In this document: in pieces, positions 1-10,595 of the stretch
How positions within the stretch are numbered: the first letter of the stretch is position 1
Layout: each line of letters begins with the position of its first letter
Assembly: GCF_030409235.1 (NCBI RefSeq)
Contig: NZ_JAUFPO010000005.1
Coordinates: forward strand, 1 to 64,000
Source: Halomonas almeriensis
Lineage (GTDB): Bacteria; Pseudomonadota; Gammaproteobacteria; Pseudomonadales; Halomonadaceae
DNA: 64,000 nucleotides
Direction: 5' to 3'
Made by a program: the position numbers and the translations under genes
Notes under the pieces: generated by a model
Seen by the model: only the letters and a program-made list of their open reading frames with translations
Databases searched by the model: none
What the model was told of the DNA's origin: nothing

Positions 1-173
1 CATGCCGCTAGCGAGGTTGGCCCGTCGCCGGCAGCGGATGCGTACTATATGACCTCAGCCGGCTTCATGCAAGGAGTTTTTTGCGATAATTGTTTACGGC
101 CATATGACAGCCTGCTGAAACCTGCGTGACAGGGCACTCCACAGCCGCTCGTTCGACCGGCTGAGAGCGCTTA
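1..173. other. left-edge intergenic segment, no gene seen
   Basis: These bases lie downstream of the tyrS stop codon. I see no open reading frame with a ribosome binding site and no convincing rho-independent terminator. In Pseudomonas an rRNA operon can follow tyrS, but no rRNA sequence is visible here. Confidence 0.5.
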
Positions 174-1373
174 TCAGTTGAGAGTCACGCGGGCGTAACG
201 CTTCTTGCCAGCCTGGATGACGTAATCCTTGCCGGTATCCAGCATATGGTCGCGCGCCACCACCTCGCCGTCGACTTTCACCCGGCCATTGCCCAGCATG
301 TCCTTGGCCTGGGCGCTGTTCTTCACCAGGCCGGCCCGGTTGAGGACGGCTCCGATCGGGGCCTGCTCGCTACCCTCGAAATCGACCTCGACTTCCGGCA
401 GGTCTTCCGGCAACTCGCCATCCGCCAGCTGGTTGCCGGCACTGCGATGCGCATTGGCCGCCGCTTCTGCGCCGTGATAACGCCCGATCAGCTCACGCGC
501 CAGTTCCATCTTGATATCGCGGGGATTGTCACCGCGTTCGATACGCTGGCGGAGATCCTCGATCTCGTCATTGTTCTTCAACGACAACAACTCGAAGTAG
601 CGCCACATCAGGCTGTCGGGCATGGAGACCAGTTTGTTGAACATGGCACCGGGCGATTCGTCGACACCGACATAGTTATCCAGCGACTTGGACATCTTCT
701 GCACGCCGTCCAGGCCTTCCAGCAGCGGCATGGTAATGACGACCTGGGACTCCTGGTCAAAGTGCTTCTGCACCTCGCGGCCCATGAGCAGGTTGAACTT
801 CTGATCGGTGCCGCCGAGCTCGATGTCGGCTTCCAGTGCCACCGAGTCGTAGCCCTGCACGAGCGGATACAGGAACTCGTGAATGGAGATCGCCTGGCCA
901 CCACGATAGCGTTTTTCGAAATCGTCACGCTCGAGCATGCGAGCTACCGTGCTCTGCGCGGCCAATTCAATCATGTCGGCAGAGCTCATGGCAGAAAACC
1001 ACTCGGCATTGAAACGCACCTCGGTCTTGGCCGGGTCGAGCACCTTGAACACCTGCTCCTTGTAGGTCTCGGCGTTGGCGCGCACTTCCTCTTCAGTGAG
1101 TGGCTTGCGGGTCACGCTCTTGCCGGTCGGGTCGCCAATGCGCCCGGTAAAGTCGCCGATCAGAAAGATGACCTCATGGCCCAGGTCCTGGAACTGGCGC
1201 ATCTTGGTCAACAGAACGCTGTGCCCCAGGTGCAGGTCCGGCGCCGTGGGATCGAACCCGGCCTTGATGCGCAGGGTGCGACCGGACTCGAGTTTCTTGA
1301 CCAGTTCGTCTTCCAGCAGGATTTCGTGGGTACCGCGCTTGAGCAACGCAAGCGCGTCGGCGACATCGGACAT
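174..1373 (-). CDS. tyrS: tyrosyl-tRNA synthetase
   Basis: Charges tRNA-Tyr with tyrosine in the cytoplasm. The 399-residue protein has the class I signature HLGH at about residues 48-51 and KMSKS at about 226-230, followed by an S4-type RNA-binding domain over roughly the last 65 residues. The sequence resembles the TyrZ-like branch found in Pseudomonas rather than E. coli TyrS. The start is the ATG at 1373 (protein MSDVADA), because a purine-rich GGAGAGGAGAG lies immediately upstream; an ATG 21 bases further out would lose that site. It is divergent from anmK, an arrangement also seen in pseudomonads. Confidence 0.95.
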   Translation of the reverse strand: MSDVADALALLKRGTHEILLEDELVKKLESGRTLRIKAGFDPTAPDLHLGHSVLLTKMRQFQDLGHEVIFLIGDFTGRIGDPTGKSVTRKPLTEEEVRANAETYKEQVFKVLDPAKTEVRFNAEWFSAMSSADMIELAAQSTVARMLERDDFEKRYRGGQAISIHEFLYPLVQGYDSVALEADIELGGTDQKFNLLMGREVQKHFDQESQVVITMPLLEGLDGVQKMSKSLDNYVGVDESPGAMFNKLVSMPDSLMWRYFELLSLKNNDEIEDLRQRIERGDNPRDIKMELARELIGRYHGAEAAANAHRSAGNQLADGELPEDLPEVEVDFEGSEQAPIGAVLNRAGLVKNSAQAKDMLGNGRVKVDGEVVARDHMLDTGKDYVIQAGKKRYARVTLN

Positions 1374-1486
1374 TCTCTCCTCTCCACTCGGCAAGATGGC
1401 CCACCCGGGACCTTGATCGGCGACATTGATGCGCCAATGCTATCATGTCGCACGAAAAACGGTTGAGCCTATTGGCAGGAGATACC

Positions 1487-2617
1487 ATGAGCTTGTTCAT
1501 CGGCCTGATGTCGGGCACCAGCCTGGATGGCATCGATGCCGCCCTGGTCGACGTGACCCAGGACGCCCCACCGCGGCTGGTGGCCACCCGGGCCGAGCCC
1601 ATGCCCGGCGAGCTGCGCGATCGTTTATGGACCCTGTGCCATACCGACCGAGTACGCTTCGCCGAGCTGGCCCGCGCCGAGCATGACCTGACACACCTGC
1701 AGGCGCAGGCCGTGCATGCCCTGCTCGAATCGCAAGGGTTGGACAGCGCAGCGATCACCGCCATCGGCAGTCATGGCCAGACTGTGGAACATGCGCCGGA
1801 AGGCCACGAGGGAGGCCCCGCCTATACCCTGCAACTGGACAACCCGAGCCTGCTCGCGGAGCTCACCGGCTGCCAGGTGGTTGGCGACATCCGGCGCCGC
1901 GACCTGGCCGCAGGTGGTCAGGCGGCTCCCCTGGCGCCGGCCTTTCATCAAGCGCTCTTCCGCGCTGCCGACGAGTGGCGTGTGGTGCTCAATCTGGGCG
2001 GCTTCGCCAACATCACGGTGCTGCCCCCCACCACCGATGCGCGTGAGCCACTGGGCTTCGATACCGGCCCCGCCAATGCCCTGCTGGATGCCTGGCACTG
2101 CCTGCACCGTGACGGCCCCTTCGATGCCGAAGGCGCCTGGGCGGCCTCGGGGCGCCTCGACCCGAAATTGCTCGATCGCCTGCTGGGGGACCCCTTCTTT
2201 GACCAGACACCACCGCGCAGCACCGGCCGCGAATATTTCCACCTCGACTGGCTGCGCGCCCGACTCAGCGGCAACGAGTGTCCCGCCGACGTCCAGGCCA
2301 CGCTCGCCGAGCTGACCGCCAGCAGTATCGCCCAGGGCATCGAGATGGCCCGACAACAGCTGGAAGCCCCGGCAATGACGCGACTCCTGCCCTGTGGCGG
2401 CGGGGCGCACAACCCCGACCTGATGGCCAGACTGGCCCGCCAGCTGCCCGAGGCCCGCGTGACCGACAGCAGCGAGGCCGGCTGGCCACCCGATTGGCTG
2501 GAGGCCGGCGCCTTTGCCTGGCTGGCCTGGCGGCGACTCGAAGGCCTGCCCGGCAACCTGCCCTCGGTCACCGGCGCCCTCGGACCACGCGTACTGGGCG
2601 GCATCTACGCCGCCTAA
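1487..2617 (+). CDS. anmK: anhydro-N-acetylmuramic acid kinase
   Basis: Phosphorylates and opens 1,6-anhydro-MurNAc released from turned-over peptidoglycan, feeding it back as MurNAc-6-phosphate. The 376-residue protein begins with the family signature GLMSGTSLDGID at residues 5-16 and has the expected length. The start at 1487 follows an AGGAGA ribosome binding site at 1477-1482; an upstream in-frame ATG at 1445 has no such site and lies outside the conserved region. It is divergently transcribed from tyrS and converges with pilT, whose stop codon lies two bases away. Confidence 0.94.
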   Translation: MSLFIGLMSGTSLDGIDAALVDVTQDAPPRLVATRAEPMPGELRDRLWTLCHTDRVRFAELARAEHDLTHLQAQAVHALLESQGLDSAAITAIGSHGQTVEHAPEGHEGGPAYTLQLDNPSLLAELTGCQVVGDIRRRDLAAGGQAAPLAPAFHQALFRAADEWRVVLNLGGFANITVLPPTTDAREPLGFDTGPANALLDAWHCLHRDGPFDAEGAWAASGRLDPKLLDRLLGDPFFDQTPPRSTGREYFHLDWLRARLSGNECPADVQATLAELTASSIAQGIEMARQQLEAPAMTRLLPCGGGAHNPDLMARLARQLPEARVTDSSEAGWPPDWLEAGAFAWLAWRRLEGLPGNLPSVTGALGPRVLGGIYAA

Positions 2618-2619
2618 GC

Positions 2620-3666
2620 TCAGGGCGCCGCGACGCCCGGCAGGTCAGCACGCGCCAGCGATTGCGCCTCGTCCGGGTCGACCACGCCCGTATTCACCAG
2701 GCGGTTCAATGCCGTATCGAGGGTCTGCATGCCCTGGCCCGCTCCGGTCTGCAACACTGAATAGAGCTGGGCCACCTTGTCCTCTCGAATCAGGTTGCGC
2801 ACTGCCGGAGTTGCCACCAGGCGCTCCAGTGCCGCCACTCTGCCGCCTTCACGACGCTTGAGCAGCACCTGGGAAACCACCGCCTGCAGAGATTCCGACA
2901 GCATGGCCCGCACCATCGGCTGCTCGGCCCCCGGAAAGGCATCGATGATGCGATCAATGGTCTTGGTCGCGGAGAGGGTGTGCAGGGTTCCCAGTACCAG
3001 GTGGCCGGTCTCGGCCGCGGTCAGCGCCAGCCGCATGGTCTCCAGGTCGCGCATTTCACCGACCAGGATCACGTCAGGATCCTCGCGCAGGGCGCCACGC
3101 AGGGCAGCCGAAAAGCTCTGTGTACCCCGCGCGACCTCGCGCTGACTGACCATAGCGCACTGACCCTGATGCACGAATTCCACCGGGTCCTCGATGGTCA
3201 GGATGTGCTCGGGGCGTGTCGCATTGATGGCATCGATGATCGCCGCCAGGGTGGTGCTCTTGCCCGAGCCGGTCGGCCCGGTCACCAGCACCAGGCCCTG
3301 CCTCAGCCGGGCCAGCGGGCCGAGTTCCGCGGCCAGCCCGAGGGCCTCGAGGCTCGGCACCGTTACCGGGATGGCGCGCAGCACGGCCCCGATGCCGCGA
3401 CCATGCTCGAAGACATTGCCGCGGAAACGGGCCCCGTCCGGCATGGCCAGCGACAGATCGACCTGCCCCTCGGCCTCCAGCGTCGCCCAGTGCGACTCGC
3501 CGAGCAGGCCGCGCAGCTCCCGGCGCAAATCCGCATCGTCGAGGAGCTCACTCCCCAGAGGTCGCAGAGCTCCGTCAACACGCACCATAGGCAACGTTTG
3601 CGCCGAAAGATGCAGATCCGAGGCGCCGTGCTTTGCCGAGGATGCCAGCAATTCGGTAATATCCAT
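2620..3666 (-). CDS. pilT: type IV pilus retraction ATPase PilT
   Basis: Hexameric ATPase that depolymerises type IV pili at the inner membrane base for twitching motility. The 348-residue protein shows Walker A GPTGSGKST at 130-138, Walker B-like ILVGEMRD near 200-207, the His box HLVLGTLHT near 222-230, and the C-terminal AVRNLIRE motif near 288-295. The last motif favours PilT over PilU. The start at 3666 (MDITELL) follows a GAGGGAGCGAGGGA stretch. It is divergent from yggS with about 54 bases between them, as in Pseudomonas. No pilU follows, and the gene converges on anmK. Confidence 0.92.
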   Translation of the reverse strand: MDITELLASSAKHGASDLHLSAQTLPMVRVDGALRPLGSELLDDADLRRELRGLLGESHWATLEAEGQVDLSLAMPDGARFRGNVFEHGRGIGAVLRAIPVTVPSLEALGLAAELGPLARLRQGLVLVTGPTGSGKSTTLAAIIDAINATRPEHILTIEDPVEFVHQGQCAMVSQREVARGTQSFSAALRGALREDPDVILVGEMRDLETMRLALTAAETGHLVLGTLHTLSATKTIDRIIDAFPGAEQPMVRAMLSESLQAVVSQVLLKRREGGRVAALERLVATPAVRNLIREDKVAQLYSVLQTGAGQGMQTLDTALNRLVNTGVVDPDEAQSLARADLPGVAAP

Positions 3667-3720
3667 GCGATTCCCTCGCTCCCTCGCCAGAGGTTCCTGT
3701 TGCATGACGGGCCACACGAC

Positions 3721-4425
3721 ATGACAGACCCAGCACTTTCCGAGTCACTGGACGCCGCCCGCGCCCGCCTCGCTGCCGCCCTGCAGGCCGCTCGGCGCCC
3801 CGAGGGCGAGGCGCGGCTGCTGGCCGTCAGCAAGACCAAGCCCGCCGCCATGATTCGCGAGGCCTGGGGCCTGGGGCTGCGCGAGTTCGGCGAAAACTAT
3901 GTCCAGGAAGCCCTGGACAAGCAGGCCGAACTCGACGACCTGAGCGATATCGTCTGGCACTTCATCGGCCCGCTGCAGACCAACAAGAGCCGCAGCGTCG
4001 CCGAACACTTTTCCTGGGTACACAGCATAGACCGTGAACGCCTGGCCCGACGCCTGGATGCACAGCGGCCCGCGACGCTGCCGCCACTGAACGTCTGCTT
4101 GCAGGTCAACATCAGCAACGAGGCCAGCAAGTCCGGCGTGACGCTCGACGAGCTGCCAGACCTGGCGGCCTGCGTCCAGGCACTGCCGAACCTGCAATTG
4201 CGAGGGTTGATGGCCATTCCGGCCCAGTACGACGACCCGGACGCACAGCGCCGTCCTTTCCGGCAGCTGCGCGAGGCGCTCGACGCCTTGCGCGAGCACC
4301 TGCCCGAGGCACCACTGGATACGCTCTCCATGGGCATGAGCAACGACATGGAAGCCGCCGTGATGGAAGGCGCTACCCTGGTAAGAATGGGCACCGCCAT
4401 CTTCGGCACACGCGATTATCGCTGA
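3721..4425 (+). CDS. yggS: YggS/PLPBP family pyridoxal phosphate homeostasis protein
   Basis: Non-catalytic PLP-binding protein of the alanine-racemase fold that buffers pyridoxal phosphate in the cytoplasm. The 234-residue product carries the PLP lysine in VSKTKP (about K38), FGENYVQE, HFIGPLQTNK, and the C-terminal SMGMSND segment, all family landmarks. The ATG at 3721 is chosen because homology begins there; the reading frame stays open far upstream only as a shadow of pilT. It heads a yggS-proC-yggT run conserved across proteobacteria; the neighbouring proC fits the known links between this family and amino-acid metabolism. Confidence 0.93.
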   Translation: MTDPALSESLDAARARLAAALQAARRPEGEARLLAVSKTKPAAMIREAWGLGLREFGENYVQEALDKQAELDDLSDIVWHFIGPLQTNKSRSVAEHFSWVHSIDRERLARRLDAQRPATLPPLNVCLQVNISNEASKSGVTLDELPDLAACVQALPNLQLRGLMAIPAQYDDPDAQRRPFRQLREALDALREHLPEAPLDTLSMGMSNDMEAAVMEGATLVRMGTAIFGTRDYR

Positions 4426-4480
4426 CATTGCCGCGCCGACCCGGCGCCCCGCGACTCACCGACAGACACAGGACACCCGC

Positions 4481-5305
4481 ATGACAACTCGAGTGACTTT
4501 CATCGGCGCCGGCAACATGGCCGGCGCCATCATCGGCGGCATGATCGACAGCGGCTTTGCGCGTCAGGCGATTACCGCCACCTCGCCGGATGACAGCGTG
4601 CTGGCCCCGCTGCGCAAACGCCTGGGCATCCATACCGCCACCGATAACGCCGCCGCCGTGGCCGAGGCCGACGTGGTCGTGCTGGCCGTCAAGCCGCAGA
4701 TCATGCAGGGCGTCTGCGCCGGCATGCAGACGGCCATCCAGGCTCGCAAGCCGCTGATTCTCTCCGTGGCCGCGGGCCTGCCGGCCGACACCCTCGAGCA
4801 TTGGCTCGGCGGGGAACTGCCGGTGGTCCGCTGCATGCCCAACACGCCCTCGCTGGTGGGCGCCGGCGCCGCCGGCCTGTACGCCAATGCCCGTGTCAGC
4901 GACGATCAGAAGCGCAGTGCCGGCGAGCTGCTCGAGGCCGTGGGGCTGGCCGAGTGGGTCGACGAAGAATCTCTGCTGGATGCCGTGACCGCCGTGTCCG
5001 GCAGCGCACCGGCCTACTTCTTCCTGATGTTCGAGGCCATGGAGCAGGCTGGCGCCGAACTCGGCCTGCCCGCCGACACGGCACGCCGCCTGGCCATGCA
5101 GACCGCCTACGGCGCCGCCAGCATGGCCATGGACAGCGACCAAACGCCCGGTGAACTCAAGCGCAACGTGATGTCACCGGGCGGCACCACCGAACGCGCC
5201 ATCCAGCACATGGAAAACGCCGGCCTGCGTGACATCATGCAAGGGGCCATGCGCGCCTGCGCCGACCGCGCGAGTGAAATGGCCGACGAACTCGACAAGC
5301 GCTGA
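4481..5305 (+). CDS. proC: pyrroline-5-carboxylate reductase
   Basis: Last step of proline synthesis: NAD(P)H-dependent reduction of pyrroline-5-carboxylate. The 274-residue protein has an N-terminal dinucleotide-binding motif (GAGNMAGAI near residues 8-16), the MPNTPSLVGAG segment, and the C-terminal VSGSAPAYFF and SPGGTTERAI signatures of ProC. It follows yggS after 55 bases and precedes yggT by 26 bases, so the three are likely cotranscribed. Confidence 0.95.
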   Translation: MTTRVTFIGAGNMAGAIIGGMIDSGFARQAITATSPDDSVLAPLRKRLGIHTATDNAAAVAEADVVVLAVKPQIMQGVCAGMQTAIQARKPLILSVAAGLPADTLEHWLGGELPVVRCMPNTPSLVGAGAAGLYANARVSDDQKRSAGELLEAVGLAEWVDEESLLDAVTAVSGSAPAYFFLMFEAMEQAGAELGLPADTARRLAMQTAYGAASMAMDSDQTPGELKRNVMSPGGTTERAIQHMENAGLRDIMQGAMRACADRASEMADELDKR

Positions 5306-5331
5306 AACCCGCTCTACCACGGAGGAGCCCA

Positions 5332-5925
5332 ATGGGCAGTCAACTGGGAAACGCCGGCCTCTTGCTGGTCAACACCATCGTCAATATCTATCTGTTCCTG
5401 CTGATGCTGCGCTTCCTGCTCCAGGCATCGCGGGCCGACTACTACAACCCCATCAGCCAGTCGGTGGTCAAGATCACCCAGCCGGCCGTTCGCCCCTTCC
5501 AGAGCTTTCTGGGGCCGGTGATGGGACGCTTCGACCTGGCCACCCTGGCGAGCGGCCTGGTCATCAAGCTGATCGCCATCATCGTCGTCCTGCAGATCGC
5601 CGGCTACGGCATGGCGCCCCTAGACAGCCTGGCCATCGGCGCCGTGGCGGCACTGGCCAATGCCATCCTGAAGATCTATTTCTTCGCGCTGATCGCCATG
5701 ATCATCCTCAGCTGGGTCGCGCCCCAGGCCAGCCACCCCGGCGCCCTGCTGATCATGCAGCTGGTGGAGCCGATCATGGCCCCGGTGCGGCGTGTCATCC
5801 CGCCATTGGGCATGATCGACCTGTCACCGATCGTGGTGTTCATCGCCATCAACCTGATCGATGGTATCGTAGTGGGTTCACTGATCCGCGCCGCCGGCGT
5901 CGTCGGCGTGCTGGTCGGCCTGTGA
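5332..5925 (+). CDS. yggT: YggT family inner-membrane protein
   Basis: Small integral membrane protein of the YGGT family, of unsettled function, sometimes linked to osmotic shock tolerance or division-site membrane organisation. The 197 residues contain two copies of the hydrophobic YGGT unit (around 5-75 and 105-185), each ending in a proline-rich PxxxP segment, giving about four to five membrane spans. GGAGGAG sits just before the ATG. The gene lies in the conserved position after proC. Confidence 0.88.
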   Translation: MGSQLGNAGLLLVNTIVNIYLFLLMLRFLLQASRADYYNPISQSVVKITQPAVRPFQSFLGPVMGRFDLATLASGLVIKLIAIIVVLQIAGYGMAPLDSLAIGAVAALANAILKIYFFALIAMIILSWVAPQASHPGALLIMQLVEPIMAPVRRVIPPLGMIDLSPIVVFIAINLIDGIVVGSLIRAAGVVGVLVGL

Positions 5926-5973
5926 CGAGCGGCACGCTGCCCACAAACGCGAACAAGGGACACGATACACCCG

Positions 5974-7130
<1,157 letters not shown>

Positions 7131-7131
<1 letters not shown>

Positions 7132-7745
7132 TGCGTACCGACCTGAAACTGATCTACGACTGGGTGCCCGAAAAAGCCCGCCTGCTCGACCTGGGGTGCG
7201 GCGATGGCGAACTGCTGGATGCCCTGGCCCGTGACAAGAACGTCACCGGCTATGGCCTGGAGATCGACCCCGAGGGCATCACCCGCTGCCTGGCCCGAGG
7301 CGTCAACGTCATCGAGCAGAACCTGGATGAAGGGCTGGCCAACTTCGAGGATGATGCCTGCGACCTGGTCGTCATGACCCAGGCCCTGCAGGCCCTGCGG
7401 CGGCCCGACCGGATGCTCGACGAGATGCTGCGCGTCGCCGAGGAGTGCATCATCACCTTTCCCAACTTCGCCTACTGGCGCCACCGGGTGCATCTCGGCA
7501 TGCGCGGCTACATGCCGGTGTCCAAGTCGCTGCCGCACGCCTGGTACGACACACCCAACATCCACCTTTCGACCTTCAACGACTTCGAGCACCTGTGCCG
7601 CCAGAAGGACTTGGTGATCGTCGATCGCGCCGTGGGCGCCGGGGATTATCGCGACCACTGGGCGTCGCGGCTGTGGCCCAACCTGCTGGGCGAAATCGCC
7701 ATTTTCCGGGTTACCCGGCGGCGCCGCCGAGGGGCGGCGGCCTGA
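7131..7745 (+). CDS. metW: methionine biosynthesis protein MetW
   Basis: Methyltransferase-fold protein that accompanies MetX in many proteobacteria and is needed for full methionine synthesis. The 204-residue protein has a SAM-binding motif LLDLGCGDGELL near residues 18-29 and the MetW-typical QALQALRRPD and FPNFAYWRHR segments. I choose the ATG at 7131, which overlaps the last base of the metX stop codon; the preceding GTG at 7128 is an alternative. It converges with sfsA across 30 bases. Confidence 0.9.
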
Positions 7746-7775
7746 GCCACCACGCCACGATCGGCGCGGCGGCGT

Positions 7776-8513
7776 TCAGGCGCCGTGCAGGCGCACCGGC
7801 AGTGCCGCCGCCAGGCTGATGTCCTCGGGCACAGCATCGGCGCCACGCGCCACCCTGACCCCATGCGCCAGCACCTCGACGCCCTGTCCGGCGACCCGGC
7901 GCAGGGTCTCACCATAGGCCGGGTCCAGATGGTCCGCCGGCGCGACATCGGCGATGCCCTCATGGGCCACGCAGAACAGCAGCACCGCGCGGTGCCCACG
8001 GGCCGCCAGCGACGCAAGGGCCTCCAGGTGCCGGCGGCCGCGCTCGCTCACCGCATCGGGAAAGTAGCCGTGGCCATCCGTCTCGCGCAGCGTGACCTGC
8101 TTGACCTCCACGAAGGTGTCGCTCCCCGCGCTGCCGGGACGCCGGAAATCGAGGCGACTCCCCTCGACCCGGGCCTCGGCCTGCCAGTGCCCGGTACCGG
8201 CCAGCGAGGCGATGCGTTGCGCCTGCAGCGCTTCCGCGACGATGCGGTTGGTGCGTCCGGTATGCACCGAGGCCAGTGCCACGCCACCCTTCGGCTCGGG
8301 CAGTTCGATCAGCTCCCAGGTCCAGGCCAGCTTGCGTTGCGGATTGTCGCTGGGCGCCAGCCAGACCCGGCAACCCGGCACATTGACCGCACGCATCGAG
8401 CCGGTATTGGGGCAGTGCGCCACCACCTCGCGGCCATCGTCCAACTGTACATCGGCCAGAAAGCGCTTGTAGCGGCGCCGCAGGGTACCGCCCACCAGGC
8501 TCGGATAACGCAT
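7776..8513 (-). CDS. sfsA: sugar fermentation stimulation protein SfsA
   Basis: SfsA family protein, a predicted DNA-binding and nuclease-fold protein first seen as a stimulator of maltose metabolism in E. coli. The 245 residues show RRYKRFLADV, HCPNTGSM, the FVEVKQVTL segment and the HLEALASLAARG block expected for the family. The start ATG at 8513 overlaps the stop codon of the upstream aminotransferase gene, implying coupling. Its molecular role is not well established. Confidence 0.9.
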   Translation of the reverse strand: MRYPSLVGGTLRRRYKRFLADVQLDDGREVVAHCPNTGSMRAVNVPGCRVWLAPSDNPQRKLAWTWELIELPEPKGGVALASVHTGRTNRIVAEALQAQRIASLAGTGHWQAEARVEGSRLDFRRPGSAGSDTFVEVKQVTLRETDGHGYFPDAVSERGRRHLEALASLAARGHRAVLLFCVAHEGIADVAPADHLDPAYGETLRRVAGQGVEVLAHGVRVARGADAVPEDISLAAALPVRLHGA

Positions 8514-9685
8514 CACGCCATCCTTGGCTGGCGTTGCAGGAAGCGCCCCAGACGCGCCACGGCCTCCTCCAGCCGCGCCACGTCATTGGCGAATGCAATC
8601 CGCACATGGCGCTCGCCGCCCTGCACGGCAAAATCCGTTCCCGGGGTGATGGCCACGTTTTCTTCCTCGAGAAAACGCAGACAGAAGGCTTCGCTGTCCT
8701 GGCTGTAGTGCGAGATGTCCAGCCACAGGTAGAACGCCCCCTGGGGCGCCAGCGACGGCGCCAGTCCCAGGGCGGCCAGTCCCTTCAGCAGGGCATCACG
8801 GCGCGTCTCGAGCTCGCGACGGCGCCCCTCGAGGATCTCCCGGCAGTCGGGCCGGAAAGCCGCCAGGGCGGCATGCTGGGCCGGTGTCGAGGCCGCCAGG
8901 AAGATGTTCTGCGCCAGCCGCGACAGAGGCTCGACGGCTTCCTCGGGCGCCACCAGCCAGCCCAGCCGCCAGCCGGTCATGCCGAAGTACTTGGAGAAGC
9001 TGTTGACCACAAAGGCATCCGAGCTCACCGCGGTGGCCGAGACCGGTGGCATATCATAGGTCAGGCCCTGGTAGATCTCGTCCACCAGCAGGTGACCGCC
9101 GCGCTCGGCCACGCTGGCGGCCAGCTCGCGCAATGCCTCGAGCCCCAGCATATGGCCGGTCGGGTTGGAGGGCGAGGCCAGCATGGCCAGCCGTGTCCGG
9201 GGCTGCCAGTGGCGGGCGACAAGCGATGCATCCAGCTGCCAGCCACTGCGCTCGTCCACCGGCACGGCATCCACCTCCGCCCCGGCCAGCGACATGAAGT
9301 GCCGGTTGCAGGGATAGGTCGGGTCGGCCATCAGGACCCGGTCGCCGGACTCCACCAGCAACTGGCTGGCCAGCAACAGCGCCCCCGAGGCCCCCGGAGT
9401 GACCAGGATGCGCTCGGGCGCCACCGATGCACCGAAGTGTTCGGCGTAGTGGGCCGCAATCGCCTCGCGCAGTGCCGGCAGCCCGCTGGCCGGCGTATAG
9501 CGAGTACGACCATGGGCGAGCGCCGACTGTGCGGCCTCCAGCACCGGTGGCGGCGTCGGAAAGTCCGGTTCGCCGATCTCCAGGTGGATCACGTCATGGC
9601 CGGCCGCTTCACGCGCCTGCGCCTTTTCCAGCAGGTTCATCACCCGAAAGGGCGCCACGCCATCCAGCCGCGTGCTCCAGCTCAT
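8513..9685 (-). CDS. class I pyridoxal phosphate aminotransferase
   Basis: Fold-type I aminotransferase acting on an amino acid such as aspartate, alanine or an aromatic substrate. The 390-residue protein contains LEIGEPDFPTP near residue 35-46, the SPSNPTG loop near 171-177, VDEIYQGL near 201-208 and the PLP lysine in SFSKYFGMTGWR at about K232. The start at 9685 (MSWSTRL) follows a GGGAGG site. Pseudomonas has a comparable aminotransferase gene next to dksA. Substrate is not resolved from sequence. Confidence 0.88.
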   Translation of the reverse strand: MSWSTRLDGVAPFRVMNLLEKAQAREAAGHDVIHLEIGEPDFPTPPPVLEAAQSALAHGRTRYTPASGLPALREAIAAHYAEHFGASVAPERILVTPGASGALLLASQLLVESGDRVLMADPTYPCNRHFMSLAGAEVDAVPVDERSGWQLDASLVARHWQPRTRLAMLASPSNPTGHMLGLEALRELAASVAERGGHLLVDEIYQGLTYDMPPVSATAVSSDAFVVNSFSKYFGMTGWRLGWLVAPEEAVEPLSRLAQNIFLAASTPAQHAALAAFRPDCREILEGRRRELETRRDALLKGLAALGLAPSLAPQGAFYLWLDISHYSQDSEAFCLRFLEEENVAITPGTDFAVQGGERHVRIAFANDVARLEEAVARLGRFLQRQPRMA

Positions 9686-10038
9686 CTTCTTGTCCTCCCG
9701 TTGCACTGTGCCCCCCAGGGGTCGTCAAGATCCGTCCAGGCATGTTACGACGTTTGGTCAGGCGACGCAGTGCTGGGGTCACGGCACCGCCACACCACAG
9801 TCCTTTACACAACAACCTTGCAAAACTGCCAATTTTTCGCTAAACAAGCATCCCTTTGGCGTGAGATACCTTAGGGGAAACGCTGGAAGCATCGCCTGAC
9901 GGATCAGGCGTGGCGCCGACACCGAGGCAGGCCAGCGCGGCTGGCCGAGCGTCGGCATTGGCCACCACCTTGATGCAGCGTTCCCGGAGCAGCATGGCGG
10001 GTATTGATCAGTAGTCACTCAAGTAGCGAGGCAGTCCC
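9686..10038. other. dksA upstream region
   Basis: This gap of about 350 bases separates the divergent aminotransferase and dksA genes and presumably holds both promoters. A small inverted repeat, CCTGA-CGGA-TCAGG, lies near 9896-9909. I see no convincing coding sequence, and I cannot name a specific promoter with confidence. Confidence 0.4.
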
Positions 10039-10476
10039 ATGCCAGTAGCCGAACAGAAAATGGAAGCGCCCCGGAAATTCACCCCATACGAACCGGCGGC
10101 GGATGAAGAGTACATGAACGACAAGCAGCTCGCCCATTTCCGCCAGATTCTTCAGGGCTGGAAGCAGGAGCTGATGGAGGAAGTCGACCGCACGGTGCGC
10201 CACCTGCAGGAAGAGGCCAACAACTATGCGGACCCGGCGGACCGGGCCACCCAGGAAGAAGGCTTCAGCCTGGAGCTGCGCACCCGCGATCGTGAGCGCA
10301 AGCTGCTGAAAAAGATCAACGAGACCATCGACAAGATCGATGAGGACGACTACGGCTTCTGCGAGGCCTGTGGCGTAGAGATTGGCATCCGCCGCCTCGA
10401 GGCGCGCCCCACAGCCACCCTGTGCGTCGACTGCAAGACACTCGCCGAGCTCAAGGAAAAGCAACTCGGCGGCTGA
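10039..10476 (+). CDS. dksA: RNA polymerase-binding transcription factor DksA
   Basis: Binds the secondary channel of RNA polymerase and, with ppGpp, carries the stringent response. The 145-residue protein has the coiled coil with the tip DPADRA (D65, D68) and a four-cysteine zinc site, C108/C111 and C129/C132, followed by the C-terminal helix. Length matches canonical DksA. It precedes gluQ by 119 bases, the same pairing as in E. coli and Pseudomonas. Confidence 0.96.
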   Translation: MPVAEQKMEAPRKFTPYEPAADEEYMNDKQLAHFRQILQGWKQELMEEVDRTVRHLQEEANNYADPADRATQEEGFSLELRTRDRERKLLKKINETIDKIDEDDYGFCEACGVEIGIRRLEARPTATLCVDCKTLAELKEKQLGG

Positions 10477-10595
10477 TACTAGCCAGCTGAAAATGCCGCG
10501 CCGGGCACCGCCCCGGTGTAACCTGGTCACTCTCGCCTGCCCTGCCCGCGTCGCCGCATGCGCGCAGGGTGCGCCGAAACGCCCCGGAGCCGTGC

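Noticed and set aside
1-173. Start of an rRNA operon at the left edge
   Set aside because: Suggested by Pseudomonas synteny, but no rRNA sequence or convincing rRNA promoter could be read.
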